DNA of 64,000 nt, from contig NZ_JACBOT010000010.1 in assembly GCF_021532275.1 (NCBI RefSeq), positions 62,001 to 126,000 on the forward strand. The letters run 5' to 3'. Positions 50,956 to 63,592 of the stretch are shown here, in pieces. The stretch comes from Brevibacterium sp. UCMA 11754. Its GTDB lineage: Bacteria; Actinomycetota; Actinomycetes; Actinomycetales; Brevibacteriaceae. The translations under genes were made by a program, and so were the position numbers. Within the stretch, counting starts at the first letter, position 1, and each line of letters begins with the position of its first letter. A model generated the notes under the pieces. That model made no database searches. It was not told where the DNA came from and saw nothing but the letters and a program-made list of their open reading frames with translations.

Positions 50956-51957
50956 TCAGTGTTCATGTCCTTCGAGCGCAGTGGAGATTTCGGTGATGTA
51001 GTCGCCCATCCAATCCGCGTAGTGCGCATCGGCCGGCATCGTCTCGCCGAGGTCGACGACCGGAACATCGGAATTCTCAGCCGTGGATTTCAGCTGCTCT
51101 GCCTGTGGACCTGCCGCTTGAGTATTGTACCCAAGCAGCACCGCCTCGCCCGAGGAAATCTGCTCCTCGGCCTTCTTCAGCACCAGAGGCGGCACGTCAT
51201 TGCCCTCTTCCACCGCTTCGAGGAACTCATCGGAGGTGATGTTCTTCAGTCCCATGTCCTCGAACAGCCACAGCGGCACGGGTTCGGTGGCAGCGACCTC
51301 ATCTCCATCATGTTGTGCCTTGGCGTCGTCGATCTGCGACTGCAGCTTCTCCAGTGTCTTCTTATAGTCATCCGCGTTGGCTGCGAAGTCGTCCTTATGC
51401 TCAGGCTCAGCCTCGCCGAGGTGGGTTGCGACCTCGTCGACGAGCTTCGTCATCGTGGGGACGGAGTACCAGAGATGTTCGTTGAATTCCCCGTGTTCAT
51501 GGGCTTCGTCCTCGCCGTGGTCGTGGGCGTGGCCACCGGCACGGGCTTCCTCGTCACCATGGTCATGGCCCTCATTGCCGACCCCTTCAGATCCAGGCAG
51601 GCCCGAGATCGAGACTGTATCGATGGTGTCGACGTCGACATCGGAGGCCTCGAGCATCGTGGTCATGAACGAGTCGTAGCCGCCGCCGTTCTGCACCACC
51701 AGATCGGCCTTCGACAGCTTCAATCGGTCCTGGGTCGTCGCCTCATAGGAATGAGGGTCCTGGTTGGGATCGTCGATGACAGCGCTCACCTTCGCGAAGT
51801 CGCCTGCCACCTGCGACACGATGTCGGCGTACACATTGGTCGAAGTGACCACAGAGAGATCAGTGGACCCCGATGCCTGTCCCCCGCATCCGCTCAGGGC
51901 GGCAACAGTCGTGAGGGCTGCCGCCCCGGATATGAAGCCGACTAGGGAAGAGCGCAT
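50956..51957 (-). CDS. znuA: Zinc-binding lipoprotein
   Basis: This 333-residue periplasmic-type binding protein of the ZnuA/cluster 9 class has the lipobox LTTVAALSGCGGQASG. A His/Asp/Glu-rich loop (HDHGDEEARAGGHAHDHGED, then EAHEHGEFNEHLW) is typical of zinc binders and argues against manganese. It carries SVPTMTKLVDEVATHLGEAE and other ZnuA segments. It delivers zinc to ZnuB/ZnuC. Confidence 0.93.
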   Translation of the reverse strand: MRSSLVGFISGAAALTTVAALSGCGGQASGSTDLSVVTSTNVYADIVSQVAGDFAKVSAVIDDPNQDPHSYEATTQDRLKLSKADLVVQNGGGYDSFMTTMLEASDVDVDTIDTVSISGLPGSEGVGNEGHDHGDEEARAGGHAHDHGEDEAHEHGEFNEHLWYSVPTMTKLVDEVATHLGEAEPEHKDDFAANADDYKKTLEKLQSQIDDAKAQHDGDEVAATEPVPLWLFEDMGLKNITSDEFLEAVEEGNDVPPLVLKKAEEQISSGEAVLLGYNTQAAGPQAEQLKSTAENSDVPVVDLGETMPADAHYADWMGDYITEISTALEGHEH

Positions 51958-52035
51958 GATGTGCCTTTCAGAACGCAGGTGAGGAGAAGCGTGACAATGA
52001 CGTTCACACTACTCAACCCGAAGACTCACCACTAA

Positions 52036-52051
52036 TATAAATATTTATATA
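52036..52051. promoter_or_regulatory. Candidate metal-regulator operator before znuA
   Basis: ATATAAATATTTATAT is a perfect 16-base palindrome inside a very AT-rich 25-base block, 79 bases before the znuA start on the minus strand. It is unlike the usual Zur box. Such sites are bound by ArsR/SmtB-type or other metal sensors; no regulator gene is adjacent. Confidence 0.4.
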
Positions 52052-52118
52052 TAGCAACTTGTTTATGTGTCCTCGCCGCGCTCGATCTGCTCCGAGTTCG
52101 AAGACGTTCCGGCAATGC

Positions 52119-52151
52119 CGAACGCCCGAGAGCAAGGCTCCCGGGCGTTCG
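52119..52151. terminator. Hairpin after asd
   Basis: CGAACGCCCGAGAGC (52119-52133) pairs with GCTCCCGGGCGTTCG (52137-52151) except for one position. It lies after the asd stop on the minus strand. Confidence 0.75.
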
Positions 52152-52169
52152 ATACGGCTATTCGACTGT

Positions 52170-54544
<2,375 letters not shown>

Positions 54545-54813
54545 TGCAGTCTCTTCCTTATCGCTGATAAGTTCCGTGCCGGGCGATCGATTCCATGCTT
54601 CCGAACATGGTTGTCTCGTGCTTGCATCGATCAGGATTTCAGCCGTGTCGGCTCTCCGGCACCGTGACCATTGTATGAGGTCAGCCGTTTCACTTCACCT
54701 TCGCCCGTCATTCAGACACTGCTCAGGTCCCCGGGTTCTACGTCGTGGATCCGCTGAGATCCCCGAGCTGCTAACGATCGCGGGCGTTTCGCCAGTGACG
54801 CGTTCTGCTCGTC
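54545..54813. other. Intergenic between lysC and the Xre regulator
   Basis: About 270 bases before lysC (minus). I see no gene, RNA or clear operator. It probably holds the lysC promoter. Confidence 0.4.
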
Positions 54814-55047
54814 TCAGTCGGGCCGAACGTTGACGGTGAAAAGGTCGCCAGGTTGGCAATCGAGCACTTGGCACAATGCGATGAGCGTGGAGTATCTGAT
54901 GGCTTTGGCGCGGTTGTTCTTGAGAACTGAGAGGTTCGCCAAGGACACATCAACAAGCCTCGAGAGCTCAGTCAGACTCAGCCCTCTCTGCGTCAGCACC
55001 GAGTCAAGATGACAGACGACGTGCAGCGACTCGAATTCCTCGACCAT
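54814..55047 (-). CDS. Xre-type small regulator (HTH_26)
   Basis: This 77-residue regulator has an HTH (RGLSLTELSRLVDVSLANLS, then VLKNNRAKAIRYSTLIALCQ), the YozG/HTH_26 type, ending CQPGDLFTVNVRPD. It follows the DUF2975 gene and shares one base with it (TGATG). Pairs of DUF2975 and this regulator are common; it probably autoregulates. Confidence 0.92.
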   Translation of the reverse strand: MVEEFESLHVVCHLDSVLTQRGLSLTELSRLVDVSLANLSVLKNNRAKAIRYSTLIALCQVLDCQPGDLFTVNVRPD

Positions 55048-55733
55048 CAGACGAGGCCCTCGAGTTCTTCCTGGGCCTTCTGCCCCGACTTGAAACAGCG
55101 GCGCAGCAGCTCGGTTCCACCGACGACGCCTAAGAGCACGAACGCCTGGACGGTCGTCACGCCGGGGCCGACATCATCGGCGATGTCGAGGTCGCGCGAG
55201 ACCATGTTGCTGCCCAGTACCATGGTGCCGAAGTACACCAAGCATCCGACGGCGATGACGCTCTCGAGCACTCCGAGCGCTTTGATCGACCGAGCAGTGA
55301 ACGGGTCACCTTTGGCGATGTCTCTGATGATGGGAACGATCGATATCGCCGCAACGATGAAGGTGAGGATCAGAGCGATCTTCGCAATGAGAAGGAGCAC
55401 CAATGTTGCGGTTGCCAGATCTGTGGTCGCCACCGTTAACTGTGTCAGACCGCTCAGTGTGGCATCTGCTCCCGGGAAGTCGAGCGTGGCCACAGCCTCC
55501 GACTCGAACTCCAGCGGAAGCCTGATCCTCTCATGAACGAGGCCGGTGATCAGCTCCGTCACGGCATAGATTACGTAGAATCCGATCGCCAGTCCGACCC
55601 AGAGTTCGTAGCCCGTGCCCAGGGCCTTCTGTTTGGCAGTGCCGTCTCCGCGCTTCATCCCACCCTTGAGACTTCCACTGACGGTGTCGTCTGGCTCCTC
55701 GGGCAGTTCGCTGCGTCCGTTTTCCTTTGTCAT
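55047..55733 (-). CDS. DUF2975 membrane protein
   Basis: This 228-residue protein has four TM helices (LWVGLAIGFYVIYAVTELIT; TLVLLLIAKIALILTFIVAA; LGVLESVIAVGCLVYFGTMV and a last one) and the DUF2975 pattern DPFTARSIKALGVLESVIAV. The function is unknown. It is paired with the Xre regulator. Confidence 0.88.
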   Translation of the reverse strand: MTKENGRSELPEEPDDTVSGSLKGGMKRGDGTAKQKALGTGYELWVGLAIGFYVIYAVTELITGLVHERIRLPLEFESEAVATLDFPGADATLSGLTQLTVATTDLATATLVLLLIAKIALILTFIVAAISIVPIIRDIAKGDPFTARSIKALGVLESVIAVGCLVYFGTMVLGSNMVSRDLDIADDVGPGVTTVQAFVLLGVVGGTELLRRCFKSGQKAQEELEGLV

Positions 55734-55815
55734 GATCCCGCCTTCTCTTCGTGGCGTATCCAGGTGGGAACGTCAAGTCTCCGGCCCAGATCCACCACAT
55801 CGACTCGCAAATGGT

Positions 55816-55868
55816 TATCGTTAGTCGATATATCGATAAACAATATACTTCACGATAATCGATATGGT
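55816..55868. promoter_or_regulatory. Candidate operator of the DUF2975/Xre pair
   Basis: The palindrome TCGATATATCGA (55825-55836) sits in an AT-rich block, and a similar CGATAATCGATAT is 20 bases to the right. Position before the DUF2975 start (minus) fits autoregulation by the Xre protein. Confidence 0.4.
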
Positions 55869-55958
55869 GTCAAGGACTGGGATCGAACGACTGCTGACGT
55901 CAGGAGACGAGCACTGAACAGAGGAGACGATCAGCAGAGGCGGAGCTGTGGAGTCAGA

Positions 55959-56564
55959 TCAGTCCATTTCGCGCCGGCCGGAGAAGGCTCGGCCGAGCGT
56001 GACCTCGTCGGCGTACTCAAGGTCTCCCCCGACGGGCAGTCCCGAGGCCAGCCTGGTCACGGTGACTCCCAACGAGTTGAGCAGGCGCACGAGGTAGGTG
56101 GCTGTGGCTTCACCCTCGAGGTTCGGGTCGGTGGCGATGACGCATTCTTTGACCTCCCCGTCCTGCAGACGCGGCATCAGCTCTTTGATGCGCAGATTGT
56201 CGGGACCGACCCCTGCCATGGGATCAATCGCGCCGCCGAGGACGTGATAGAGGCCCCTGTATTCGCGGGTGCGTTCGATGGCGACGACATCCTTCGGCTC
56301 CTCGACGACGCAGATCATCGAACGATCGCGACGCGGATCCTGACAGACGGTGCACTCTGCCTCCTCAGAGACATTGCCGCAGATGTCGCAGAAGCGCACG
56401 CGCTTCTTCACTTCGGTCAGGGCCTGCGCCAGAGCGCTGACGTCGGCGGATTCAGATTGGAGAATGTGGAACGCCAGTCGCTGCGCGGACTTCGGGCCGA
56501 TGCCCGGAAGCTTGCCGAATTCTTCGACCAGGTCCTGCAGGGCACCTTCGTAAACCGCGCTCAT
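55959..56564 (-). CDS. recR: Recombination protein RecR
   Basis: This 201-residue protein has the Hh[18 protein letters not shown], a four-Cys zinc finger [16 protein letters not shown] and a Toprim domain ([20 protein letters not shown]). It loads RecA with RecF/RecO in gap repair. It overlaps dnaX (ATGA). Confidence 0.97.
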   Translation of the reverse strand: MSAVYEGALQDLVEEFGKLPGIGPKSAQRLAFHILQSESADVSALAQALTEVKKRVRFCDICGNVSEEAECTVCQDPRRDRSMICVVEEPKDVVAIERTREYRGLYHVLGGAIDPMAGVGPDNLRIKELMPRLQDGEVKECVIATDPNLEGEATATYLVRLLNSLGVTVTRLASGLPVGGDLEYADEVTLGRAFSGRREMD

Positions 56565-59500
56565 ACTTCTCTTTCATCAATGATTTCGCCGCCGAGGACG
56601 CGTGCGATCACGGCCACGCCGATCTGTGGAGCTTCCGAGACGTCGAGGTCCGTCTCCGGATCATATTCGTCTTCGTCGGCACCGGAGCGTTGGGGCTGAG
56701 CACTTGCGCTGTCGTCCACCGCACCGTTTCCGGGCAATGAGCCGTTGGCATCCTGCGGGTACGCGTTTGCTCCGGTCTGGGCCGGTTGCTGTGGGGTGGC
56801 GCCTCCGTGCTTCTCGGCCAGAGCAGCGAAACGGGATTTGAATGGCTTCGCGCCCCCGTGTCCCTGAGGTCGCGAGGACTGTGCCGATTGAGCCTGCGGC
56901 TGCGAGTGCGAAGTGGGCTGTGCCGCAGAATCCGACAGTCCCATGTCCCCTTCCGCGTAGTCACCGAGGAAGTCGAGATCATCATCCTCTGGAGGAGGAA
57001 CCACCAGCGCTCCGACTTCCACAGCTCCCGAACCCGCGCTCGTGGACTCGTCGACCGGATCGTTCGACGAAGCCTCGCCGTCTGGGGAACCACCGAGGTT
57101 CGGGGCACCATTGTTCCGGTCGCTATCGCTGCGGGCACCGGCGTTCGGGACGCCAGCGCTCGGAGCACCAGCGTTCGGGTCGCCAGCACTTGGCCCATCG
57201 TGCCAGGTCGGCTCCTCCCACCGTGGCTGCACATACTCCATGGGTGCGTCCGGTGTCGTATGTGATGTGGTGGGCGCCGGTGATGTGGTGTGCGCCAGTG
57301 GATCACCATCCGATTGCTGATCGGTCGCATGGTCGGAAGGGCCGCTGAAGAAGTCATCGTCCGAGAGATCGGGCACGACGATATCCGAATCCGCCGCTGG
57401 ATCGTCAGGCTCTGCTGCCTCCCGGGCTGGCTCGTCGATCATCGGATCGTTGGACTCCGACAGCCCCTGGGATTCTGTAGATTCCTCTGGATCTTCGGAC
57501 GCCGCCGGTTCGTCGACCCGTTGCGATTGTTCGGCCGACCCGGCGAGACCGTCCGGGCCGGGCTGTTCACCCAACGTGAACTCTTCACTCGAGCCGGGTT
57601 TTCCTGCTGGTCCAGAGTGGCGGCCTGAATCGTCGTCGGCCTGAACGGGTACATCCGTTGAGGTGTCGGGGTCGGAGTCAGTCGGTGACTGTGGAGCTTC
57701 GTGTGACGCCGGCTGTTCTCCCTCCTCGTCGTCGGACCAAGGACCTTGAGGAGACCCGCTGGTCTCCCAGAATTTCTCGTGATCAACCTGCGGCTTGTCG
57801 ACCTCTCGAGTGCCGACGACCGCGGCGACTTCCTGAGGGCTGGGTCGCCTCTGTGTGGGAGCCTGCCCCCGATTGCTGGCCGCCTCATTCGCCACCGGTG
57901 CCGAGTCGCCCTTGCCACCGCTTCCGCGCCCGGCATCCGCCTGACTCGAATTTCCACCTATACGACCGACGTCGCCGATATCGATGCGAGCTTGGATGCC
58001 GAGGACATCATTGATCGCCATCGCCAGCTTCGCTGCGTGGTCTCTCTGCTGGAAGCCCTGGACGGAACCGGCGTTGTTGAATCCGAGGTAGACGACACCC
58101 TCAGAGAACGACTGCGGGATCGCATTCGCAGCAATGATCGCCCTGGTCAGGCGACTGCGTTTCTCGACTGCCGCGAGGATGCTCGGCCAGGCCCGTCGAA
58201 TGGCTTCGATCTCGCCACCGATGTTGCCCGCACCGGCCACGGCGACGCTTTCCGGAGCAGAGCCAGCGCCTGGGGCTGATTCCTGAGATGGCGCACTGAC
58301 TTCAGGCTCACGCTGCGCTCGAGGTTCCTGTGCAGGTCGGGCCTGCCCTGCCTCATTATGAGGCGCCTGAGCCTGGTTCTGGGGTGCTTGCGCCTGGGCA
58401 GTCTGCTCCTGCGGTGCAGTTTCGACCACGGGCTGCTCTTCACGAGGTTCCGCTTCTGCGGCTGCGTTCACTGACGGTGATGGATCTGGAGTCGAGCGCG
58501 GTGGCTCGTTGAGCATGGATTCCGCAGCGACAGCCATCTCGGCGAGGTCGTCGAAATCATCATGCGGTGCTTGACTTGAGGGCTGTGCAGCGGGAGCCTG
58601 CGCAGGCTGTGCCGAAGCTGCCTGTGCCGAACTCGACGGCGCAGCTTCTCGCTGCTGGGCACCGGCAACCGGCTGGGCAGTGTTGTCCTGCACTCCATAC
58701 TGCGGGGCCGGCGGAATGTTTGCGGCCGTTCCCGATGCGGACATGCCGATCCGACGTTCCATCCGTTCGACACGGCTGAGCACGGCATCGCGGCTGCGGC
58801 CCGAACCGGGCAGAAGAATACGCGCACAGATCAGCTCGAGCTGCAACCTCGGCGAGGTTGCTCCTGACATTTCGGTCAGACCCTGGTTGAGAAGGTCGGC
58901 GGCACGCGAGAGTTCGCCCTGGCCGAACCCTCTGGCCTGCAGAGTCAGCCGTTCGAGGCGGTCGGGAGGGACCTCAGGCAGGAAGGCATGAGCGGCTTCA
59001 GGAGCAGCATTGATGACGATGAGGTCGCGCATGCGCTCGAGCAGGTCCTCAACGAAGCGACGCGGATCCTGACCGGACTCGATGACACGTTCGACGGCCC
59101 GGTACACCCCGCCGCCGTCACCGGCGGAGAACGCATCGACGATGTCGGACAGCAGGGAGTCAGGAGTGTAGCCCAACAGTGCGATGGCTCCGGCGTAGTC
59201 GACACCGTCGGGACCCGAACCGGCAATGAGCTGGTCGAGGACGGACAGGGTGTCACGCACGGAACCGCCGCCGGCGCGCACGACGAGCGGCAGCACACCC
59301 TTGGCGACCTGCACACCTTCGCGGTTGCACAGATCTTCCATGTAGTTGCCCAGTGCCTCGGGCGGAACCAACCGGAACGGGTAATGATGGGTCCGCGAGC
59401 GGATCGTGCCGATGACCTTCTCGGGCTCGGTCGTCGCGAAGATGAACTTGATGTGAGGCGGCGGCTCTTCGACGATCTTGAGCAGAGCATTGAAGCCCTG

Positions 59501-59902
59501 CGAGGTCACCATATGAGCCTCATCGAGGATGAAGACCTTGTACCGGTCACGTGCCGGGGCATAGATCGCACGCTCACGCAGGTCACGGGCATCGTCGACA
59601 CCGTTGTGGCTGGCCGCGTCGATCTCCACGACGTCGAGGGATCCCGGGCCGCCGTTGGCCAGGTCCTCACAGCTCGGACACTCACCGCAGGGCACAGGAG
59701 TCGGGCCCTTGGCACAGTTGAGGCACCTCGCCAGGATCCGAGCCGAGGTGGTCTTGCCGCAGCCTCGGGGGCCGGAGAACAGATAGGCATGGTTGATGCG
59801 GCCACGTTCGATCGCGGCCTTCAGCGGATCGGTCACATGCTCTTGACCGATGACCTCATCGAAGGTCTCTGGGCGGTATCTTCTGTACAGTGCGGTGGAC
59901 AC
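56561..59902 (-). CDS. dnaX: DNA polymerase III gamma/tau
   Basis: This 1,113-residue clamp-loader protein has an N-terminal AAA+ domain (residues 1-370): [20 protein letters not shown], a zinc site [19 protein letters not shown] and [20 protein letters not shown]. From 370 to the end it has long Pro/Ala/Gln/Glu/Ser-rich regions with small folded parts in between. The tail includes [20 protein letters not shown] repeats. This is long even for an actinobacterium. It works with HolB. Confidence 0.95.
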   Translation of the reverse strand: MSTALYRRYRPETFDEVIGQEHVTDPLKAAIERGRINHAYLFSGPRGCGKTTSARILARCLNCAKGPTPVPCGECPSCEDLANGGPGSLDVVEIDAASHNGVDDARDLRERAIYAPARDRYKVFILDEAHMVTSQGFNALLKIVEEPPPHIKFIFATTEPEKVIGTIRSRTHHYPFRLVPPEALGNYMEDLCNREGVQVAKGVLPLVVRAGGGSVRDTLSVLDQLIAGSGPDGVDYAGAIALLGYTPDSLLSDIVDAFSAGDGGGVYRAVERVIESGQDPRRFVEDLLERMRDLIVINAAPEAAHAFLPEVPPDRLERLTLQARGFGQGELSRAADLLNQGLTEMSGATSPRLQLELICARILLPGSGRSRDAVLSRVERMERRIGMSASGTAANIPPAPQYGVQDNTAQPVAGAQQREAAPSSSAQAASAQPAQAPAAQPSSQAPHDDFDDLAEMAVAAESMLNEPPRSTPDPSPSVNAAAEAEPREEQPVVETAPQEQTAQAQAPQNQAQAPHNEAGQARPAQEPRAQREPEVSAPSQESAPGAGSAPESVAVAGAGNIGGEIEAIRRAWPSILAAVEKRSRLTRAIIAANAIPQSFSEGVVYLGFNNAGSVQGFQQRDHAAKLAMAINDVLGIQARIDIGDVGRIGGNSSQADAGRGSGGKGDSAPVANEAASNRGQAPTQRRPSPQEVAAVVGTREVDKPQVDHEKFWETSGSPQGPWSDDEEGEQPASHEAPQSPTDSDPDTSTDVPVQADDDSGRHSGPAGKPGSSEEFTLGEQPGPDGLAGSAEQSQRVDEPAASEDPEESTESQGLSESNDPMIDEPAREAAEPDDPAADSDIVVPDLSDDDFFSGPSDHATDQQSDGDPLAHTTSPAPTTSHTTPDAPMEYVQPRWEEPTWHDGPSAGDPNAGAPSAGVPNAGARSDSDRNNGAPNLGGSPDGEASSNDPVDESTSAGSGAVEVGALVVPPPEDDDLDFLGDYAEGDMGLSDSAAQPTSHSQPQAQSAQSSRPQGHGGAKPFKSRFAALAEKHGGATPQQPAQTGANAYPQDANGSLPGNGAVDDSASAQPQRSGADEDEYDPETDLDVSEAPQIGVAVIARVLGGEIIDEREV

Positions 59903-60040
59903 GCCCCTAGCCTAATGCCAACGGCTGACACGACACACGGACCGTTCCTCGACGCCATGGTGACCTGGAACCCATCGCCGCGCCCGATGCCCGATGCAGT
60001 CCGTTGTAAGCGGCGGTGCGAATCGGGCACGATAGAGACT

Positions 60041-60709
60041 ATGAGCCACTCCACCCCCGATTCCCCCGACAACTCCCCTGCCGAAAACGACCCCGCGAAG
60101 ACCTACCGCATCGGACACAAAGAGCGCGACGAAGCGATCGAAGTCCTGCGCGAAGCCGCCGGCGACGGCCGGATCACGGTTGAGGAACTCGACGAGCGCA
60201 TGGAGAAGGTCCATGCCGCCCGGTTCCCGATCGATCTCGACGAGGTCCTCTCCGACCTCACCACCGATCTGCCCTCCGATCGCTTCCGTCCCGGCGCCTC
60301 TCTCACCCGATCGACTCCCGCAGGGCAGGCCATCGAGACGGGAGAGCCATTGGTCATCAAGGCCGGCTGGGAGAATGAGCTCCGGCGCGCCAAATGGCAG
60401 GTCCCTCCCTATATCCGGTGCCACCCGACAGGGGCGAACATCGAACTGAACTTCCTCGAGGTCGAGACCGGCCTCGAGGTCATCGATGTCGAAGTCGTCG
60501 CCGGCATGGGGTCTGTGATCGTCGTCATCCCCGATGACTGGGCCGTCAACATCGACTCCCTGTCCAAATCATGGGGTTCGGTGAAGTCCGTGGTCAACGC
60601 CGTTCCAGAGGGCCGCAAGCCGATCATCCGAGTCACCGGTTCGGTCGGCATGGGTTCCTTCCGCGCCCGTTTCGCGAATTTCCTCGACCGCCGTCGGATG
60701 GCCAAGTGA
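60041..60709 (+). CDS. DUF1707 / LiaF-like protein
   Basis: This 222-residue protein has a DUF1707 region (KTYRIGHKERDEAIEVLREA, then AGDGRITVEELDERMEKVHA) and a C-terminal beta-sheet region (GANIELNFLEVETGLEVIDV; GMGSVIVVIPDDWAVNIDS), like LiaF C-terminal/Toast-rack domains. No TM helix is present. I use ATG 60041; the open frame before it is antisense to dnaX and not real. It may take part in envelope-stress sensing. Confidence 0.85.
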   Translation: MSHSTPDSPDNSPAENDPAKTYRIGHKERDEAIEVLREAAGDGRITVEELDERMEKVHAARFPIDLDEVLSDLTTDLPSDRFRPGASLTRSTPAGQAIETGEPLVIKAGWENELRRAKWQVPPYIRCHPTGANIELNFLEVETGLEVIDVEVVAGMGSVIVVIPDDWAVNIDSLSKSWGSVKSVVNAVPEGRKPIIRVTGSVGMGSFRARFANFLDRRRMAK

Positions 60710-60897
60710 TGGAACCCGGTCTCGGCGCGGTCATCTTCCTCATCCTGGCCATCATCGTGGTCGTCAGTGTGGGTGCCTTCCTCGTCTACCGGGTGATGAA
60801 TCGTCCCGATGCGCACATCGGCTCGCGCCTTCCCAAAGACGATCCCCCCGCCGAGGCGGGACCTGAGGACGGCAGGGACTCGCACCGAAATCCTTGA
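60709..60897 (+). CDS. Small single-TM protein
   Basis: This 62-residue protein has one TM helix, in MEPGLGAVIFLILAIIVVVS, then VGAFLVYRVMNRPDAHIGSR and a polar end. The ATG overlaps the previous stop (TGATG), so it is translated with the DUF1707 gene. It is probably a small envelope protein. Confidence 0.7.
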   Translation: MEPGLGAVIFLILAIIVVVSVGAFLVYRVMNRPDAHIGSRLPKDDPPAEAGPEDGRDSHRNP

Positions 60898-60928
60898 AAT
60901 CCGTGTCGGGCCATGGTCGACTCGTGAC

Positions 60929-61954
60929 ATGGTCGATGTCCGGATCACCCGCATCGAGCCCGACGATGTCGACGGGCTCACGCGTTGGCACGGCCTCATG
61001 CGTGAGGCCTACACTGCTGATCGAACCGCACCCTGGTGGCAGAGTCTCGAATCCACCCTCACCCAGTTCGCCCACCCGCGTTCGGACAAGGTGGACATTG
61101 CACTCCTGGCCCACCTCGGCGAGGAGGCCATCGGCGGTGCGGAGATCAACATCGTCACCGATGCTCCCGCCGATGTCGAGATCGGGGTTGTGCCCGACCG
61201 CCGGCGCCGGGGTCACGGTACCTCGATAGCCGGAGTCGTCGAGGAACTGCTGCGCGGGCGCACGGAGCTGGTCCAGACCGAGACCTACTGCCCGGAGGGC
61301 GTTGCCTTCGCTCAAACCCAGGGCCTGCGCATCGGCAACCAGGAACATCGCTTCCTGCTCGACCTGCCGGCCTACCTGCACGACGATGCGAACCGTTACA
61401 AGAACCCGGATGCGAAGTCGCGTCTGACCGCAGCGCCCGATCCTTCCCTGTCGATCACCTCGTGGATCGGGCGCTGCCCGGACGAAGCGGTCGAGGATTG
61501 GGCGAGGCTGCGTGAACAGATGGACGAGGATGTCCCCGTCGGCGAACTCACTCGCACCCTCAAACATGCCGGTGCGAGCGCCATCCGCACCCATGAGGAG
61601 CGGATGGCGGAGCAGGGCTGGATCCTCGTCAGCTCGATCGCGCACATCGACGACGATTCCAGCGGGCCTGCCCCTGTCGGCTATACGGAGATCATGGTCT
61701 CCCGCCACGAACCGGACATCGTCATCCAGGAGGACACCTTCGTCGACGGTGCGTATCGCGGTCGCGGCATCGGACGCGGACTCAAGGTCGCGAACATGCG
61801 CCAGCTCCACGACATCCCGGAGGCCGCCCAGGCTTCATGGGTCCAGACCTACACAGCGGCGGGCAACGGGCCGATGCACGCGCTCAACCGGGATCTCGGC
61901 TTCTTCTCTGCGGATTCCATGACCGCGCTCGAGGGACGTTTCGACTACAGTTGA
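60929..61954 (+). CDS. Two-domain GNAT acetyltransferase
   Basis: This 341-residue protein has two GNAT halves. The first shows DVEIGVVPDRRRRGHGTSIA, the second EDTFVDGAYRGRGIGRGLKV. Such double GNATs are found in actinobacteria, with MshD as one example, though this is not clearly MshD. The start ATG 60929 is the first Met of the conserved part. The substrate is unknown. Confidence 0.85.
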   Translation: MVDVRITRIEPDDVDGLTRWHGLMREAYTADRTAPWWQSLESTLTQFAHPRSDKVDIALLAHLGEEAIGGAEINIVTDAPADVEIGVVPDRRRRGHGTSIAGVVEELLRGRTELVQTETYCPEGVAFAQTQGLRIGNQEHRFLLDLPAYLHDDANRYKNPDAKSRLTAAPDPSLSITSWIGRCPDEAVEDWARLREQMDEDVPVGELTRTLKHAGASAIRTHEERMAEQGWILVSSIAHIDDDSSGPAPVGYTEIMVSRHEPDIVIQEDTFVDGAYRGRGIGRGLKVANMRQLHDIPEAAQASWVQTYTAAGNGPMHALNRDLGFFSADSMTALEGRFDYS

Positions 61955-61977
61955 GTGTGAAAGTTCCGGCTAACTGA

Positions 61978-62610
61978 GTGAAGCAGGCACCCGTGTCCTC
62001 CAACATCCTCATCACCGTCTTGGTGTTCATCGTCGTCGTCATCATCACGGTGATCATCGTCCGCAGGCGCGCCGCGAGCCGCCGCAAGTTCGAAGAGAAC
62101 GCGGCCGCACCCCGCCGGCCGCAGGATCCGTTCGCCCCCGAACAGAACACCGGCGGGGATCCGGAGACGATCAAGGCCGGCGACCTGCTCGAATTCGGCA
62201 ATGAGAAGTTCTTCGTCCGCGGCTCCCTGCGCATCTCCGAGGGCGGCTACGACTGGGCCGAGCACTTCTTCCAGGCAGACCAGTCCGCCACCCGCCTGTG
62301 GCTGACCGTCGAGAAGGATCCCGACCTGCAGGTCTCCCGGTGGAGTGATCGCCCCGAGCTCGACATCGAGCCCAAGGCGAAGACCATCACGATCGAGGGC
62401 ACCGAGTACAAACTCGTCGAGCACGGGACCGCCTCCTACCGCTCCGAGGGCACCACCGGCCTGAATCAGAAGGGCGGCGTGGACTACGTCGACTACGAGT
62501 CCGATGACCACAAGCTGCTCGCCTTCGAACGCTTCGACCACGGCCGCTGGGAAGTGAGCACCGGCGAATCGATCCCGGTCGGCTCCTTCACCATCTACTC
62601 GGGCAGCTGA
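61978..62610 (+). CDS. DUF4178 protein with N-terminal TM helix
   Basis: This 210-residue protein has one TM helix (SNILITVLVFIVVVIITVII), a linker, and a DUF4178 domain: IKAGDLLEFGNEKFFVRGSL ... YDWAEHFFQADQSATRLWLT ... KTITIEGTEYKLVEHGTASY. The GTG start at 61978 has weak upstream signals. The TGA overlaps the next ATG. It is part of a run of envelope genes. Confidence 0.85.
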   Translation: MKQAPVSSNILITVLVFIVVVIITVIIVRRRAASRRKFEENAAAPRRPQDPFAPEQNTGGDPETIKAGDLLEFGNEKFFVRGSLRISEGGYDWAEHFFQADQSATRLWLTVEKDPDLQVSRWSDRPELDIEPKAKTITIEGTEYKLVEHGTASYRSEGTTGLNQKGGVDYVDYESDDHKLLAFERFDHGRWEVSTGESIPVGSFTIYSGS

Positions 62611-63188
62611 TGACACTCACTCCCCCATTGACCGGGCCGGTGCCGACCCAGCACGTGAGCCTCGACGTGGCATTCGCCGATACATCTGCCCAGGCACTGA
62701 CCTTCAGCCTCGACCACGGCCGCATCACCCCTCTGGCCTCAGACTTCATCGACCTGCCGTCGTCGGATGGGCAGGACCGCTCGCGTCTCGAACTCCACGT
62801 CATCGGCTCATCCCACCAGGTCATCCTGAGCGAGAACGACGCTGACTCATTCATCGAAACCTTCGCCTGCCTCGGCGAGGATGAGCGTCCTGGCTGGGAC
62901 ACGACCCGCACCACTGCCGGAACCTGGTCGGGTTTCACCCGACATCAGTTCCGATGCGAGCTCACAGATGTGGCCGGCAGCTTCAGTGATGCCGCCGCCG
63001 AGGTGGTGGCCCGTTCGAGTGCCCACGACCGTCACCTCGTCGTCGACTTCCCCGGTGAACCGGGTGCGCTCACAGCATTGGCGCTCACGGACATGACAGC
63101 GGAGCAGGTCTCCTGGCAGAGCTGGCACTGCTATCCGCAGCACCGACAGATCGTGCACAGCCACAGTCAGCTGAGGAGGAGATCATGA
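62610..63188 (+). CDS. DUF2617 protein
   Basis: This 192-residue DUF2617-like protein starts MTLTPPLTGPVPTQHVSLDV and has LALTDMTAEQVSWQSWHCYP near the end. No TM helix is seen. It is translationally coupled to the DUF4178 gene (TGATG) and overlaps the following gene. The function is unknown. Confidence 0.8.
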   Translation: MTLTPPLTGPVPTQHVSLDVAFADTSAQALTFSLDHGRITPLASDFIDLPSSDGQDRSRLELHVIGSSHQVILSENDADSFIETFACLGEDERPGWDTTRTTAGTWSGFTRHQFRCELTDVAGSFSDAAAEVVARSSAHDRHLVVDFPGEPGALTALALTDMTAEQVSWQSWHCYPQHRQIVHSHSQLRRRS

Positions 63189-63544
63189 GTCGCGATCCCA
63201 ATGTCTCCATGGGCGGAGGCTCCTTCAACTTCGACGCCGAGAACGGGCGCGGCACCGGCGGCGGAGACCGCGGATCCGGGGGCAATCGCGGCTCCGGGCC
63301 CTCGAACAACCACTCCGGCGGCCCGAAGAGACGCTCCGGCTGCGGCACCGTCGTCATTCTCATCGTCATCGTCCTGATCCTCGGCAACATCATGAATGGC
63401 TGCACGGATGACTCGGACGGCTCGGGTGGCGGTGGCGGAGGATTCTTCTTCCTGCCCTTCTTCGGTGGCAGCTCCAGCAGCACAGGATCGAACTACGGCG
63501 ACGGCTCTGGATTCCGCGGCGGCGGACCCGGCACAGGCAAATGA
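63185..63544 (+). CDS. Gly-rich single-TM protein
   Basis: This 119-residue protein has a polar Gly/Asn/Ser-rich N-terminus, one TM helix (TVVILIVIVLILGNIMNG), and a Gly/Ser-rich Phe cluster (GGGGGGFFFLPFFGGSSSST). The position matches the DUF4247-like small proteins of this gene set. It overlaps the DUF2617 gene by 4 bases. Confidence 0.75.
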   Translation: MSRDPNVSMGGGSFNFDAENGRGTGGGDRGSGGNRGSGPSNNHSGGPKRRSGCGTVVILIVIVLILGNIMNGCTDDSDGSGGGGGGFFFLPFFGGSSSSTGSNYGDGSGFRGGGPGTGK

Positions 63545-63592
63545 CAGCGTTCGCGGCAAATGACAGTACCGACAGCACCCTGAAAGGCAATC

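Noticed and set aside
58988-60040. N-terminal 350 codons of the open frame ending at 60709
   Set aside because: They are antisense to the dnaX AAA+ domain. The real DUF1707 protein starts at ATG 60041.
59903-60040. Possible SRP RNA next to dnaX
   Set aside because: The usual SRP RNA core sequences are not present between dnaX and the DUF1707 gene.
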